DNA of 64,000 nucleotides, taken from contig CACHTB010000003.1 in the NCBI GenBank assembly GCA_902582735.1, positions 1 through 64,000 of the forward strand. Direction: 5' to 3'. Below are positions 1 through 8,614 of this stretch, in pieces; within the stretch, counting starts at the first letter, position 1, and each line of letters starts with the position of its first letter. Position numbers and translations under genes: made by a program. The notes beneath the pieces are model-generated. The model did not search any database. It had not been told where the DNA came from and saw only the letters and a program-made list of their open reading frames with translations. The stretch is from an uncultured Pelagibacteraceae bacterium (GTDB taxonomy: Bacteria > Pseudomonadota > Alphaproteobacteria > Pelagibacterales > Pelagibacteraceae).

Positions 1-1
1 T

Positions 2-1250
2 TGGCTAATTATTTTAGTTTTAGTTGCTGTTAATGCTACTTATTTTTATGATAATAATAAAAAAAATCAAATTTTTTTACTAAAAAAATCTTTTAATAAT
101 TTTTACCTCAAAAAATCTATTAAATCTATAACCTCAGTTTTAACACCTAGATATTTAAAATTTGATTATAAAGTTAAAAAAGGAGATACTTTTGAAGATA
201 TAATAGATACTTTAGATTTACCACTTACAGAAAAAAAAAAAATACTAAGCACGTTAAAAAAAAAAGAAATTAAATCTCTAAAACAAAATCAAAAATTACA
301 TTTCAAGATAGATAGAAAAGATAATGTTAAAGTAATTGAGTTTAAAATAGAAATTGACAAAAAAAATGATATTGTTTTTTTAAGAAATGCAAGCCTCAAT
401 AATTTTAGTTCAAAAAAAATTGAAAAAAATTTCAATAAAATTTTAATATTTAAAGAAGGTGTTATAGAAACTAGTTTATACAATACTGCAATTAATTTGG
501 GTATTAAGCCAAATACAATTGTAGAATTTGCGAGACTTTATGGTTTCCAAGTAGATTTTCAAAGAGATATTTGGAAAGGGGACACTTTTCAAATTATATA
601 TGAGCAGTTTGAAAACGAAGAAGGTTCGTTAATTGAAGCTGGTGATATTATATTTTCTAACTTAAACACTCAAGGTAATGATCTTAATTTATATAAATTT
701 GAATTAGAAAAGAAAGAAATTGATTATTTTGATGAAAATGGAAAAAGTATGAGAAAAACGTTAATGAAAACACCTATAAATGGTGCAAGACTTTCTTCGC
801 CATTTGGGAAAAGAAAGCATCCAATTTTAGGATTTACAAAAATGCATACAGGAACAGATTTTGCTGCCCCAACTGGCACTCCAATAATGGCGTCTGGAGA
901 TGGGGTTATAACTAGAGCTCAATGGTGTGGGGGGGGGAGGAAATTGTATTAAAATAAAACATAATTCAGTTTATCAGACTGTTTATGCACATTTATCAAA
1001 ATTTGGGAGAGGAATAAAAAAAGGTGTGAGAGTTAAACAAGGCCAAATTATTGGTTATGTAGGTTCGACAGGACTATCGACTGGTCCTCACTTACATTAC
1101 GAGGTAATAGAAAATGGAAGAAAAATCAATTCTCAAAATTTAAAATTACCATCGGGTAAAACCCTGAAGGGAAAACAAAGAAATAAGTTTGAAGTAAATA
1201 AAATTAAAATTGATGTATTAAAATCAGAACTTATTGCAGGTCTGAACTAA
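2..1250 (+). pseudogene. M23 (LytM-type) murein endopeptidase, 5' end off the window, frameshifted
   Basis: Frame 2 is open from the window edge through the listed ORF at 497, so the gene starts before base 1. The first visible residues are a hydrophobic membrane segment (WLIILVLVAV), followed by a Lys-rich periplasmic region with a LysM/OapA-like stretch near KVKKGDTFEDI. The peptidase domain carries the zinc-site pattern MHTGTDFAAP, a YAHLS motif and the GPHLHYEV motif of M23 enzymes. These cleave peptidoglycan cross-links in the periplasm. The frame breaks at a run of nine G at 929-937; the distal half continues in frame 3. Eight G would give a continuous WCGGGGNCIKIKH. The 3' end overlaps the convergent DUF4167 gene by 4 bases. 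It may be intact in reality if the tract length is a sequencing error. Confidence 0.85.
929..937 (+). repeat. G9 homopolymer at the M23 frameshift
   Basis: Nine consecutive G residues sit exactly where the M23 reading frame is lost. Removing one G restores a single frame through conserved active-site residues. A run of the same length breaks ubiE at 28527. Confidence 0.9.
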
Positions 1251-1642
1251 TCTGCAGCTTCGATATCCTCTTCTAATACATTGTCAATAACCACTTCATC
1301 GCTTTTTTCATTTAAGTTGTTCCCGGTAGTTTTATTTGTATCTAAATTAACTATTTTTGATGCTTCTTGAGAATTTAATATTCTTGAAAAATGATCTGAA
1401 TGCTGGAGATAGTTTTCAGATAATATTTTATCTCCATTAGATAATGCTTCTCTTGCTAAGTCATTATATTTTTCAATTAGTTTTGCTGCATTTTGATTGT
1501 TTCTACCTGGATTTTTTCTTTTAAATTCAGAATTGTTATTAAACTCACCAGTTATTTTATGTCCATTACCATTTCTTTTTTTAAAGTTTCTATCGTTTGA
1601 TCTGAACCTATTTCTTCTATGATTATTTCTAAAACTATTCAT
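1247..1642 (-). CDS. DUF4167 domain protein
   Basis: A 131-residue basic protein. The first ~50 residues are rich in Arg, Asn and Lys (NNHRRNRFRSND), suggesting RNA or DNA contact. Residues ~50-95 hold the DUF4167 signature: EKYNDLAREALSNGDKI followed by ENYLQHSDHFSRIL. The family is alphaproteobacterial and commonly lies just after prmC, as here (2-base gap). Its molecular role is not established to my knowledge. The C-terminal tail is acidic (DNVLEEDIEAAD). The stop overlaps the convergent M23 gene end by 4 bases. Confidence 0.85.
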   Translation of the reverse strand: MNSFRNNHRRNRFRSNDRNFKKRNGNGHKITGEFNNNSEFKRKNPGRNNQNAAKLIEKYNDLAREALSNGDKILSENYLQHSDHFSRILNSQEASKIVNLDTNKTTGNNLNEKSDEVVIDNVLEEDIEAAD

Positions 1643-1644
1643 TG

Positions 1645-2487
1645 CTAGGATTTAGTGCTTACTAAACATCTATCTTTTCCAGAGAGATCTTTATAAATTT
1701 TTGTTTGATTAAAGCCATTTAAATTTAAGTATTTTTTCAATTCTTTTCCTTGTTTATGACCAATTTCCAAAAGAAGTTTACCATTATTTTTTAAAAGTAT
1801 TTTGCATTTATTTATTATCTTAAAAAATATTTCTAATCCTGAAGAACCCCCAGATAATGCTAGTTTTGGTTCATTTAATTTAACATCCTTATCTAAACTT
1901 AATAACTCACTGTTTTTTATGTAAGGAGGATTAGATATAATAAGATCATATTTATTGCCAAAGTATTTGTCAACATCGATATTAAGAAAATTTACTTTTT
2001 TTCCAACTTGATGCATTTCTGCATTTTTTTCTGCTACTTTTATAGCTTTTTTGGACTTATCAATTGCTGTAATTCTGCAGTCTGGTCTTTCTTTAATTAA
2101 TGATATTGCAATACACCCTGAACCAGTACCAATATCTAAAACGTTTTTACTTGATGATGCAGGCAGAATTTCTAAAACCTTTTCAATCATTAATTCTGTT
2201 TCTGGACGTGGTATAAGAACATTTTTATTTACGAAAAATTTATATTTCCAAAAGAATTTAAAATTTACTATATGAGCTATAGGTATATGATTTTGTCTTA
2301 AATTTATAAAATAATAAAAATTATTTATATCCGATTGATTTATTTTTGTATTCAAATTTAATAAAATTTCCTCTCTACTTAAATCAAGTGTTTTTGCTAA
2401 CAACAGTTCACAATCTAGTTTAGGCGATTTAAAGTTTTTAATTTTTAATTGGTTTGATCCTTTATTTAATATCTCTTGATAGTTCAT
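1645..2487 (-). CDS. prmC: Release factor glutamine methyltransferase PrmC (HemK)
   Basis: 280 residues, normal length. PrmC methylates the Gln of the GGQ motif in peptide release factors using S-adenosylmethionine. The SAM-binding motif is LDIGTGSGCIAISL (about residue 118) and the catalytic NPPY motif appears as ISNPPYIKNSE (about residue 185). The N-terminal ~90 residues form the helical release-factor-binding domain. It lies one base after its substrate gene prfA on the same strand, the standard prfA-prmC pairing. Confidence 0.96.
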   Translation of the reverse strand: MNYQEILNKGSNQLKIKNFKSPKLDCELLLAKTLDLSREEILLNLNTKINQSDINNFYYFINLRQNHIPIAHIVNFKFFWKYKFFVNKNVLIPRPETELMIEKVLEILPASSSKNVLDIGTGSGCIAISLIKERPDCRITAIDKSKKAIKVAEKNAEMHQVGKKVNFLNIDVDKYFGNKYDLIISNPPYIKNSELLSLDKDVKLNEPKLALSGGSSGLEIFFKIINKCKILLKNNGKLLLEIGHKQGKELKKYLNLNGFNQTKIYKDLSGKDRCLVSTKS

Positions 2488-2488
2488 A

Positions 2489-3559
2489 TTATAACTTATT
2501 AAGTTGTTCCTCTTGTGCTTGAATACTTAAATTTTCAATCATCTCATCAAATATTTCGCCTTCCATAAATTCTTCCAATTTATGGAGAGTTAAGTTAATT
2601 CTATGATCAGTTACTCTTCCTTGTGGAAAGTTATATGTTCTTATTCTTTCTGACCTGTCCCCAGTTCCAATTTTACTTTTTCTATCTTTAGATCTTTCTG
2701 CATCTCTTTTTTGTCTTTCTAGTTCATAAATCCTAGATCTTAAAATTTTAAGTCCCTTTTCTTTATTTCTGATTTGTGATTTTTCATCTTGCTGACTGAC
2801 AACAATTCCTGATGGTAAATGAGTTATTCGTACAGCTGAGTCAGTTGTATTTACGCTTTGTCCACCAGGGCCACTACTCCTAAAAACATCGACTCTTAAA
2901 TCTTTATCCTCTATTTTAACATCGACTTCTTCAGCCTCAGGTAACACTGCTACAGTTGCAGCAGATGTGTGTACTCTACCTTGTGTTTCTGTATCAGGAA
3001 CTCTTTGCACTCTGTGCACTCCACTTTCGTATTTTAAAGATGAATAAATATTTTTACCTTTGATAGATGCAATGACTTCTTTCAGACCTCCTGCATCACT
3101 TTTTGAAATTGAAATAATTTCTAATTGCCATTGTTTTTTATTACTTACTTTTTCATACATTTTAAAAAGGTCTCCTGCAAATAAACTAGCCTCTAATCCT
3201 CCAGTACCTGCTCTTATTTCAATCATTGCATTTTTTGCATCAGCCTCATCCTTAGGTAATAAAAAAATTTTAATTTTTTTTTCATTTAAATTGAATTTCT
3301 GTTTTAATTCAGAAAGTTCTAATTCAGCTAAATCCTTCATTTCTTTACCAGAGCTAGTATCATTAATTATGTTTTCTAGTTCAGATTTATTTTTATCAAA
3401 TTGATTGTATTCCTTTGCTTCTTTGATTATTTCATTTAAATCAGAATATTCTTTTGATTTTTCAGCAAAAGTATTTTTGTCGATTTCTCCTGAAGATAAG
3501 TCTTTTTCAAGTTTAGAATGCTTGGAAATCAATCCCTGAACTTTATCAAGAGGAATCAT
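2489..3559 (-). CDS. prfA: Peptide chain release factor 1
   Basis: 356 residues, full length. RF1 recognises UAA and UAG in the ribosomal A site and triggers hydrolysis of peptidyl-tRNA. The catalytic GGQ loop is visible as [17 protein letters not shown] (about residue 230), and the family signatures RVQRVP and [16 protein letters not shown] follow. Located between ispG (5-base gap) and prmC, whose product methylates this GGQ glutamine. Confidence 0.97.
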   Translation of the reverse strand: MIPLDKVQGLISKHSKLEKDLSSGEIDKNTFAEKSKEYSDLNEIIKEAKEYNQFDKNKSELENIINDTSSGKEMKDLAELELSELKQKFNLNEKKIKIFLLPKDEADAKNAMIEIRAGTGGLEASLFAGDLFKMYEKVSNKKQWQLEIISISKSDAGGLKEVIASIKGKNIYSSLKYESGVHRVQRVPDTETQGRVHTSAATVAVLPEAEEVDVKIEDKDLRVDVFRSSGPGGQSVNTTDSAVRITHLPSGIVVSQQDEKSQIRNKEKGLKILRSRIYELERQKRDAERSKDRKSKIGTGDRSERIRTYNFPQGRVTDHRINLTLHKLEEFMEGEIFDEMIENLSIQAQEEQLNKL

Positions 3560-3564
3560 TACTA

Positions 3565-4563
3565 TTAATCTTTTTCTTCTATTTCTTTAGCTTTTTTCTC
3601 GACCATACTGACTACTTTTGAAATAATTTCCTCGCTTTTTATTTTTTCACTCTCAACGCCATTTAAATACATCATATGATTACCCTTACCACCTCCAGTA
3701 ATTCCTATTTCAGTTTGTGCAGCTTCGCCTGGACCATTTACAACACATCCAATAATTGACAAAGTTATAGGGGTTTTTATGTGCGAAAGTTTTTCTTCTA
3801 AAATTTTTACTGTATCAATTACTTCAAATGCTTGTCTGGCACAAGATGGACATGAAATAATCCTTACACCTCTATTTCTAAGATTAAGTGATTTTAAAAT
3901 CTCATTACCTACATTTATCTCTTTTACTGGGTCATCAGAAAGTGATACTCTTATAGTATCACCGATCCCATCCAGAAGAAGTGATCCAAAACCAATTGAT
4001 GACTTAATAGTGCCAGGTAAAAAGCTGCCTGCCTCTGTTATTCCAATGTGAAGAGGGTAGTCTATTTTTTTGGATAATTGTTTGTAAGCTCCAATTGATA
4101 AAAATACATCGGATGATTTAACGCTTACTTTTAAATTGAAAAAATTCTCATTCTCTAAAATTTTAATGTTTCTGATTGCACTTTCAACAAGAGCCTCTGG
4201 ACACGGTTCTCTATACTTTTCAAGAATATCTTTTTCAAGCGATCCTGCATTCACACCGACTCTAATCGCACAACCATTATTTTGTGCAGCCTTGATAACT
4301 TCTTTAATTTTTTGTCTGTCACCTATATTTCCAGGATTAATTCTTAAACAATGTGCACCATTTTCTGCAGCCTCAATAGCTCTTTTATAATGAAAATGAA
4401 TATCTGCAACTAATGGAACTTTAACTTCTTTTATAATTTGCTTTAAAGCCTCTGTTGACTCTTTATCTGGACATGAAACCCTTACTAAGTCAGCTCCTGC
4501 GTTTTCAATTTCTTTTATTTGTTTAATAGTAGATTTGACATCTTTTGTTAAAGTATTGGTCAT
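3565..4563 (-). CDS. ispG: 4-hydroxy-3-methylbut-2-enyl diphosphate synthase IspG
   Basis: IspG converts methylerythritol cyclodiphosphate to HMBPP in the non-mevalonate isoprenoid pathway, using a [4Fe-4S] cluster. Seen: VRVSCPD and [10 protein letters not shown] in the TIM barrel, the cluster-ligand region [10 protein letters not shown] plus [10 protein letters not shown] near the C-terminus. The listed ATG gives 332 residues, but homologous coding continues upstream in frame as [18 protein letters not shown], a block conserved in the family. No ATG, GTG or TTG exists between the preceding in-frame stop and this block; the only start-like codon is ATA at 4615-4617, overlapping the TAA of the lipoyl gene. 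The true start is therefore probably non-canonical (or a base error), extending the gene to 4617. Confidence 0.93.
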   Translation of the reverse strand: MTNTLTKDVKSTIKQIKEIENAGADLVRVSCPDKESTEALKQIIKEVKVPLVADIHFHYKRAIEAAENGAHCLRINPGNIGDRQKIKEVIKAAQNNGCAIRVGVNAGSLEKDILEKYREPCPEALVESAIRNIKILENENFFNLKVSVKSSDVFLSIGAYKQLSKKIDYPLHIGITEAGSFLPGTIKSSIGFGSLLLDGIGDTIRVSLSDDPVKEINVGNEILKSLNLRNRGVRIISCPSCARQAFEVIDTVKILEEKLSHIKTPITLSIIGCVVNGPGEAAQTEIGITGGGKGNHMMYLNGVESEKIKSEEIISKVVSMVEKKAKEIEEKD

Positions 4564-4613
4564 GGATTGGACTGATATTGGATTATCTCCCCCAATTTTT
4601 AAATTTCCAACAC

Positions 4614-4871
4614 TTATTTCTTTTGTTTTTCTTCTTCAGACGCGATAATAGCTATTAAACTTCCTTCTGATACTTTATCTCCGATTTTCACGTTTAATTT
4701 TTGAATTTTGCCTGAAAGTAAACTGGGTATCTCAACACTTGATTTATCACTTTCAATTGTGATCAAAGGATCATTTTTGTTTATAATGTCACCTTCATTT
4801 ACTAGGACTTCGATTACCTCAACATCTTTGAATTCTCCAATATTTGGAACTATAAGGTTTTTATCTTCCAT
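4614..4871 (-). CDS. Stand-alone lipoyl (biotinyl-lipoyl) domain protein
   Basis: 85 residues forming a single lipoyl domain and little else. The lipoylation site is in [12 protein letters not shown], Lys about residue 43, with the symmetric [13 protein letters not shown] turn after it. It closely resembles the lipoyl domain at the N-terminus of the preceding aceE gene. Its ATG overlaps the aceE TAA by one base (TAATG), so translation is probably coupled. It occupies the place where an E2 acetyltransferase gene (aceF) would normally follow aceE, but no peripheral-subunit-binding or catalytic E2 domain is present. It may be a swinging arm for the pyruvate dehydrogenase complex or a remnant of an E2. 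Confidence 0.88.
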   Translation of the reverse strand: MEDKNLIVPNIGEFKDVEVIEVLVNEGDIINKNDPLITIESDKSSVEIPSLLSGKIQKLNVKIGDKVSEGSLIAIIASEEEKQKK

Positions 4872-7800
4872 TATAATTTGGTTGGCATTGGTTTTGCCTG
4901 AGCAATTTTATATTTTTTAATTGCATCCTTGACGTATTTTGATGCAATTAATTGCTCATTAGCTAAAATGCTTAATCCATATGTAACTATATGTTCTTTA
5001 TCTACTTCAAAAAATTTTCTTAAATTTTTTCTCGTATCGCTTCTTCCAAACCCATCTGTGCCAAGTGAATAAAAGCTTTTTGATACATAAGGTCTAATTT
5101 GATCAGAATTCATCCTCATATAATCTGAAGCAGCAAGTATAGGTCCTTCGGTTTTACCAAGACACTTTTCAAGATAAGTTATTTTTTTTTCTTTATCAGG
5201 GTTCAACAAATTATATCTTTCTACCTCTAATCCATCTCTTCTAAGTTCATTAAAACTAGTAACACTCCAAATTTCACTGTCTATTTCGTAATCATTTTGA
5301 AGAATTTCTGCAGCAGAAATCATTTCTCTTAAAATAGCTCCAGAACCGAGAAGTTGAATTTTATTTTTTTTGTATTTTGAAAAATCCTTTATCCTATACA
5401 TACCTTTTAAAATTCCATCTTCACACCCTTTTGGCATTTCAGGATGAGAGTAATTTTCATTCATAGTAGTTATATAATAAAATATATTCTCATTATTCTC
5501 ATGCATTCTTTTAAGGCCTTCTCTAAATATGACTGCTAACTCATAATGAAATGTTGGGTCATATGAAACACAGTTGGGAATAGTGGAAGCCAATAAATGA
5601 CTGTGTCCATCTTGATGCTGCAAACCTTCACCAGCTAAAGTTGTTCTACCTGCTGTAGCACCAATTAAAAATCCTCTAGCCTGACTATCTCCAGCTGCCC
5701 AAGCAAAATCACCTATTCTCTGAAATCCAAACATTGAATAGAATAGATATATTGGGATCATCTCAATATCATGATTTGTGTAAGATGTTCCTGCTGCTAT
5801 CCATGAAGACATAGCACCTGCCTCATTTATACCTTCCTCTAGCACTTGACCACTTTTTTCTTCTCTGTAAGAGCTCAATTGAGCTGCGTCTTCTGGTTCA
5901 TACTTTTGGCCTTCGTGAGCATAGATACCAATTTTTTGAAAAAACCCTTCCATTCCAAACGTTCTTGCTTCATCAGGGATTATTGGAACTAATTTTTTTG
6001 CAACATGTTTATCTCTTAATAAGCTGGTTAACATTCTGACTAATGCCATTGTCGTGGACATTTCTTTTTCTCCAGTTGATTTTGTCATAGTATCAAAAAT
6101 ATTTTTTTCTGGCGTTTTAACTGGTTTAGAAAAAGTTGTTCTCTCTGGGATAAAACCTCCTAAGTCATATCTACGCTGTTTTAAGTATTTTATTTCAGGT
6201 GAATTTTCGTCAGGTTTAAAATACTCTATATTTTTAACCTGTTGATCGCTTAAAGGGACATCAAACCTATCCCTGTAATACATTAAGTCATCAACATCTA
6301 ATTTTTTTTGTTGATGTGTAGTATTTACACTTTCACCAGATTTACCCATCCCATATCCTTTTATTGTTTTTGCAATAATAACAGTTGGGCTGCCTATATT
6401 TTTTAAAGCCTTATCGTAAGCTGCATAAACTTTATGGGGATCGTGACCACCTCTGTTTAGTCTCCAAATATCTTTATCTGACATTGCAGAAACCATTTGA
6501 AAAGTCTCTGGGAATTTTCCAAAAAATTTCTCTCTAACATACAAACCATCTCTAGCCTTAAATGCCTGATATTCGCCATCAACAGTTTCATTCATTAATT
6601 TAACAAGATGACCAGATTTATCATTGGCTAATAAAGAGTCCCAATAAGATCCCCAGATAACTTTAATAACATTCCAGCCTGCACCTCTAAATATTCCTTC
6701 TAGCTCTTGGATAATTTTACCGTTTCCTCTGACTGGTCCGTCAAGTCTTTGAAGATTACAATTCACTACGAATATTAAGTTATCTAATTTTTCTCGAGCT
6801 GCTAAACCAATTGCACCTAATGACTCTGGTTCATCCATTTCACCATCACCAAGAAAAGCCCAAACTTTTCTTCCTTCGTCTTTGATTAAACCTCTATTAA
6901 TTAGATATTTCATAAAACGAGCTTGGTATATTGCTAGCATAGGCCCTAGTCCCATTGAAACAGTTGGGAATTGCCAAAAATTAGGCATTAGCCAAGGGTG
7001 AGGGTATGAAGACAGTCCACCTTTTTTAACTTCTTGTCTAAAACTGTCTAATTGTTTTTCGTTAAGTCTACCCTCTAGAAAAGCTCTTGCATACATGCCT
7101 GGTGCGCTGTGACCTTGAAAATAGATTAAGTCTCCTCCAAAATTGTCACTTTTTGCTCTCCAAAAGTGATTCATCCCGACATCATATAAGGTTGCAGCTG
7201 ATGCAAAAGTTCCTATATGGCCACCTAATTCAGGAAATTTTTTGTTAGCTCTGACAACCATTGCTGCTGCATTCCACCTAATTAATGATCTTAACCTTCT
7301 CTCAATATTTTGGTCTCCAGGAGATTTCGTTTCTTCCTCAGGAGGAATTGTATTTATATATGGAGTGCTTTGGGTGTAAGGAATTTTTGACCCCTGTCTG
7401 TATGCATGGTCAATTAGTTGCTTAATTAAAAAATTTGCTCTCTCAGATCCTTCTTGTTGAACAACAGCTGTAAGTGATTCCACCCATTCTTTCGTTTCTA
7501 CAGGATCAATATCATCTTTATTAGAGACAAACTCTATATTAGTTTTTTTTATATTCTCAATTGGCTTTGGCTCAGGTTTTTTTATTTGATTTAAATTGTC
7601 ATTGTATCGAATTGTATTTTCAGCCTCTTTAATAATTTTTTCAGTAAGTGGGGGGATTTTTTCATCTTTATTTTCAGTCCCAACTACCGACAAAATTACA
7701 TCTCCTTTTGAAACTCTATCGCCAACTTTAACAATTATATCTTTTATTGAACCCTCAATTGTTGATGGAACCTCTACACTAGATTTATCACTCTCAAGAG

Positions 7801-7909
7801 TAATTACTGAATCATTTTTTTTTAAATGATCACCTTTTTTGACAAGCACTTCTATTACTTCTACTTGATCAAAATCTCCAATATCTGGAACTAGCAATTT
7901 TAAGTTCAT
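4871..7909 (-). CDS. aceE: Pyruvate dehydrogenase E1 (homodimeric AceE type) with N-terminal lipoyl domain
   Basis: 1012 residues against about 890 for a classic AceE. Residues 1-80 are a lipoyl domain with the site [11 protein letters not shown] (Lys42). A Lys/Pro-rich linker follows to about 130, then a full homodimeric E1: ERRLRSLIRWNAAAMV, GHIGTFASAATLYDVG, and the thiamine diphosphate motif GDGEMDEPES ending in NCNLQRLDG. The enzyme decarboxylates pyruvate and reductively acetylates lipoyl groups, feeding acetyl-CoA to the TCA cycle. Most alphaproteobacteria use the alpha/beta heterotetrameric E1 instead, sometimes with a lipoyl domain on PdhB. Here the single-chain type carries it. The downstream lipoyl protein is coupled by TAATG. 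Confidence 0.95.
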   Translation of the reverse strand: MNLKLLVPDIGDFDQVEVIEVLVKKGDHLKKNDSVITLESDKSSVEVPSTIEGSIKDIIVKVGDRVSKGDVILSVVGTENKDEKIPPLTEKIIKEAENTIRYNDNLNQIKKPEPKPIENIKKTNIEFVSNKDDIDPVETKEWVESLTAVVQQEGSERANFLIKQLIDHAYRQGSKIPYTQSTPYINTIPPEEETKSPGDQNIERRLRSLIRWNAAAMVVRANKKFPELGGHIGTFASAATLYDVGMNHFWRAKSDNFGGDLIYFQGHSAPGMYARAFLEGRLNEKQLDSFRQEVKKGGLSSYPHPWLMPNFWQFPTVSMGLGPMLAIYQARFMKYLINRGLIKDEGRKVWAFLGDGEMDEPESLGAIGLAAREKLDNLIFVVNCNLQRLDGPVRGNGKIIQELEGIFRGAGWNVIKVIWGSYWDSLLANDKSGHLVKLMNETVDGEYQAFKARDGLYVREKFFGKFPETFQMVSAMSDKDIWRLNRGGHDPHKVYAAYDKALKNIGSPTVIIAKTIKGYGMGKSGESVNTTHQQKKLDVDDLMYYRDRFDVPLSDQQVKNIEYFKPDENSPEIKYLKQRRYDLGGFIPERTTFSKPVKTPEKNIFDTMTKSTGEKEMSTTMALVRMLTSLLRDKHVAKKLVPIIPDEARTFGMEGFFQKIGIYAHEGQKYEPEDAAQLSSYREEKSGQVLEEGINEAGAMSSWIAAGTSYTNHDIEMIPIYLFYSMFGFQRIGDFAWAAGDSQARGFLIGATAGRTTLAGEGLQHQDGHSHLLASTIPNCVSYDPTFHYELAVIFREGLKRMHENNENIFYYITTMNENYSHPEMPKGCEDGILKGMYRIKDFSKYKKNKIQLLGSGAILREMISAAEILQNDYEIDSEIWSVTSFNELRRDGLEVERYNLLNPDKEKKITYLEKCLGKTEGPILAASDYMRMNSDQIRPYVSKSFYSLGTDGFGRSDTRKNLRKFFEVDKEHIVTYGLSILANEQLIASKYVKDAIKKYKIAQAKPMPTKL

Positions 7910-8029
7910 TTTGAAATATTATATATATCTTTTTTTCTAAAATAGATGATTATTTCCAAAAATAAATAATCAATATTTGAATAATCACAAATATAGATTA
8001 AAAATTAATCTAAAATACTTTAATAAGTC

Positions 8030-8106
8030 GCGCCTGTAGCTCAATTGGATAGAGCGCTTGGCTACGGACCAGGAGGTTCTGGGTTCAACTCCTAGCAGGC
8101 GCACCA
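8030..8106 (+). tRNA. tRNA-Arg (anticodon ACG)
   Basis: 77-nt cloverleaf with an encoded CCA. Acceptor arms GCGCCTG and CAGGCGC pair over seven base pairs. The D arm is GCTC..GAGC, the anticodon stem CTTGG/CCAGG encloses the loop CTACGGA (anticodon ACG, read as ICG), and the T arm carries TTCAACT. It lies alone between aceE and a small membrane peptide gene. Confidence 0.97.
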
Positions 8107-8125
8107 AAATTGGAAAGGAATTAAT

Positions 8126-8203
8126 TTGTCGCTTCAAAAATCAGTTATTTATTTTTTTTTAATTGTGATAGTTATTCTTTTTATAATTAGTGTATTTATT
8201 TAA
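8126..8203 (+). CDS. Putative 25-residue membrane peptide
   Basis: A short ORF below the ORF-track limit. It starts at TTG with an AAGGAA sequence about 7 bases upstream and encodes MSLQKSV followed by about 17 hydrophobic residues (YFFLIVIVILFIISVFI), a single membrane span. Its TAA overlaps the ATG of the thioesterase gene by one base (TAATG), a junction used repeatedly elsewhere in this window. No family is recognised. The coupling and the ribosome-binding site support a real gene, but chance remains possible in T-rich sequence. Confidence 0.45.
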   Translation: MSLQKSVIYFFLIVIVILFIISVFI

Positions 8204-8607
8204 TGAATAAAATTTATCACCAAATAAGTAAAAAACCTGGTTTTATGAAACATAACGGTGGTTTATTTTTCAGAGATTTAACAAAAAACAAATATCAATT
8301 TAAAACAAAAGTAAAAAAAAATCATATCAATAAAGTTGGAATTACTCACGGTGGATATATTGCATCAATAATTGATGCTGGTGCAGGTACTGCAGTATAT
8401 CGATCTGCAGGAAATAAAGTCTGTGTAACTATTTCATTAGATATTAAATATATTGGTTCCTCAAAGATTGGTGATGAAATTATAGGTGATGTTAAAATTC
8501 AAAAAGTAACTAACACATTAGTTTTTATGAATTGTGAATTGAGATCAAAAAAAAATAAAATTGCTATAGCTTCAGGAGTGTGGAAAAAATTAAATAAAAA
8601 GTTATAA
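8203..8607 (+). CDS. PaaI-type hotdog-fold thioesterase
   Basis: 134 residues with the hotdog thioesterase pattern: HNGGLFFRDL near the N-terminus, then THGGYIASIIDAGAGTAV (the HGG helix region) at about residues 47-64 and the central strand VTISLDIKYIG. Members hydrolyse acyl-CoA esters, often aryl- or medium-chain. The substrate cannot be read from the sequence. It is convergent with the acetoacetyl-CoA synthetase gene, 7 bases away. Confidence 0.85.
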   Translation: MNKIYHQISKKPGFMKHNGGLFFRDLTKNKYQFKTKVKKNHINKVGITHGGYIASIIDAGAGTAVYRSAGNKVCVTISLDIKYIGSSKIGDEIIGDVKIQKVTNTLVFMNCELRSKKNKIAIASGVWKKLNKKL

Positions 8608-8614
8608 AAAAGAT

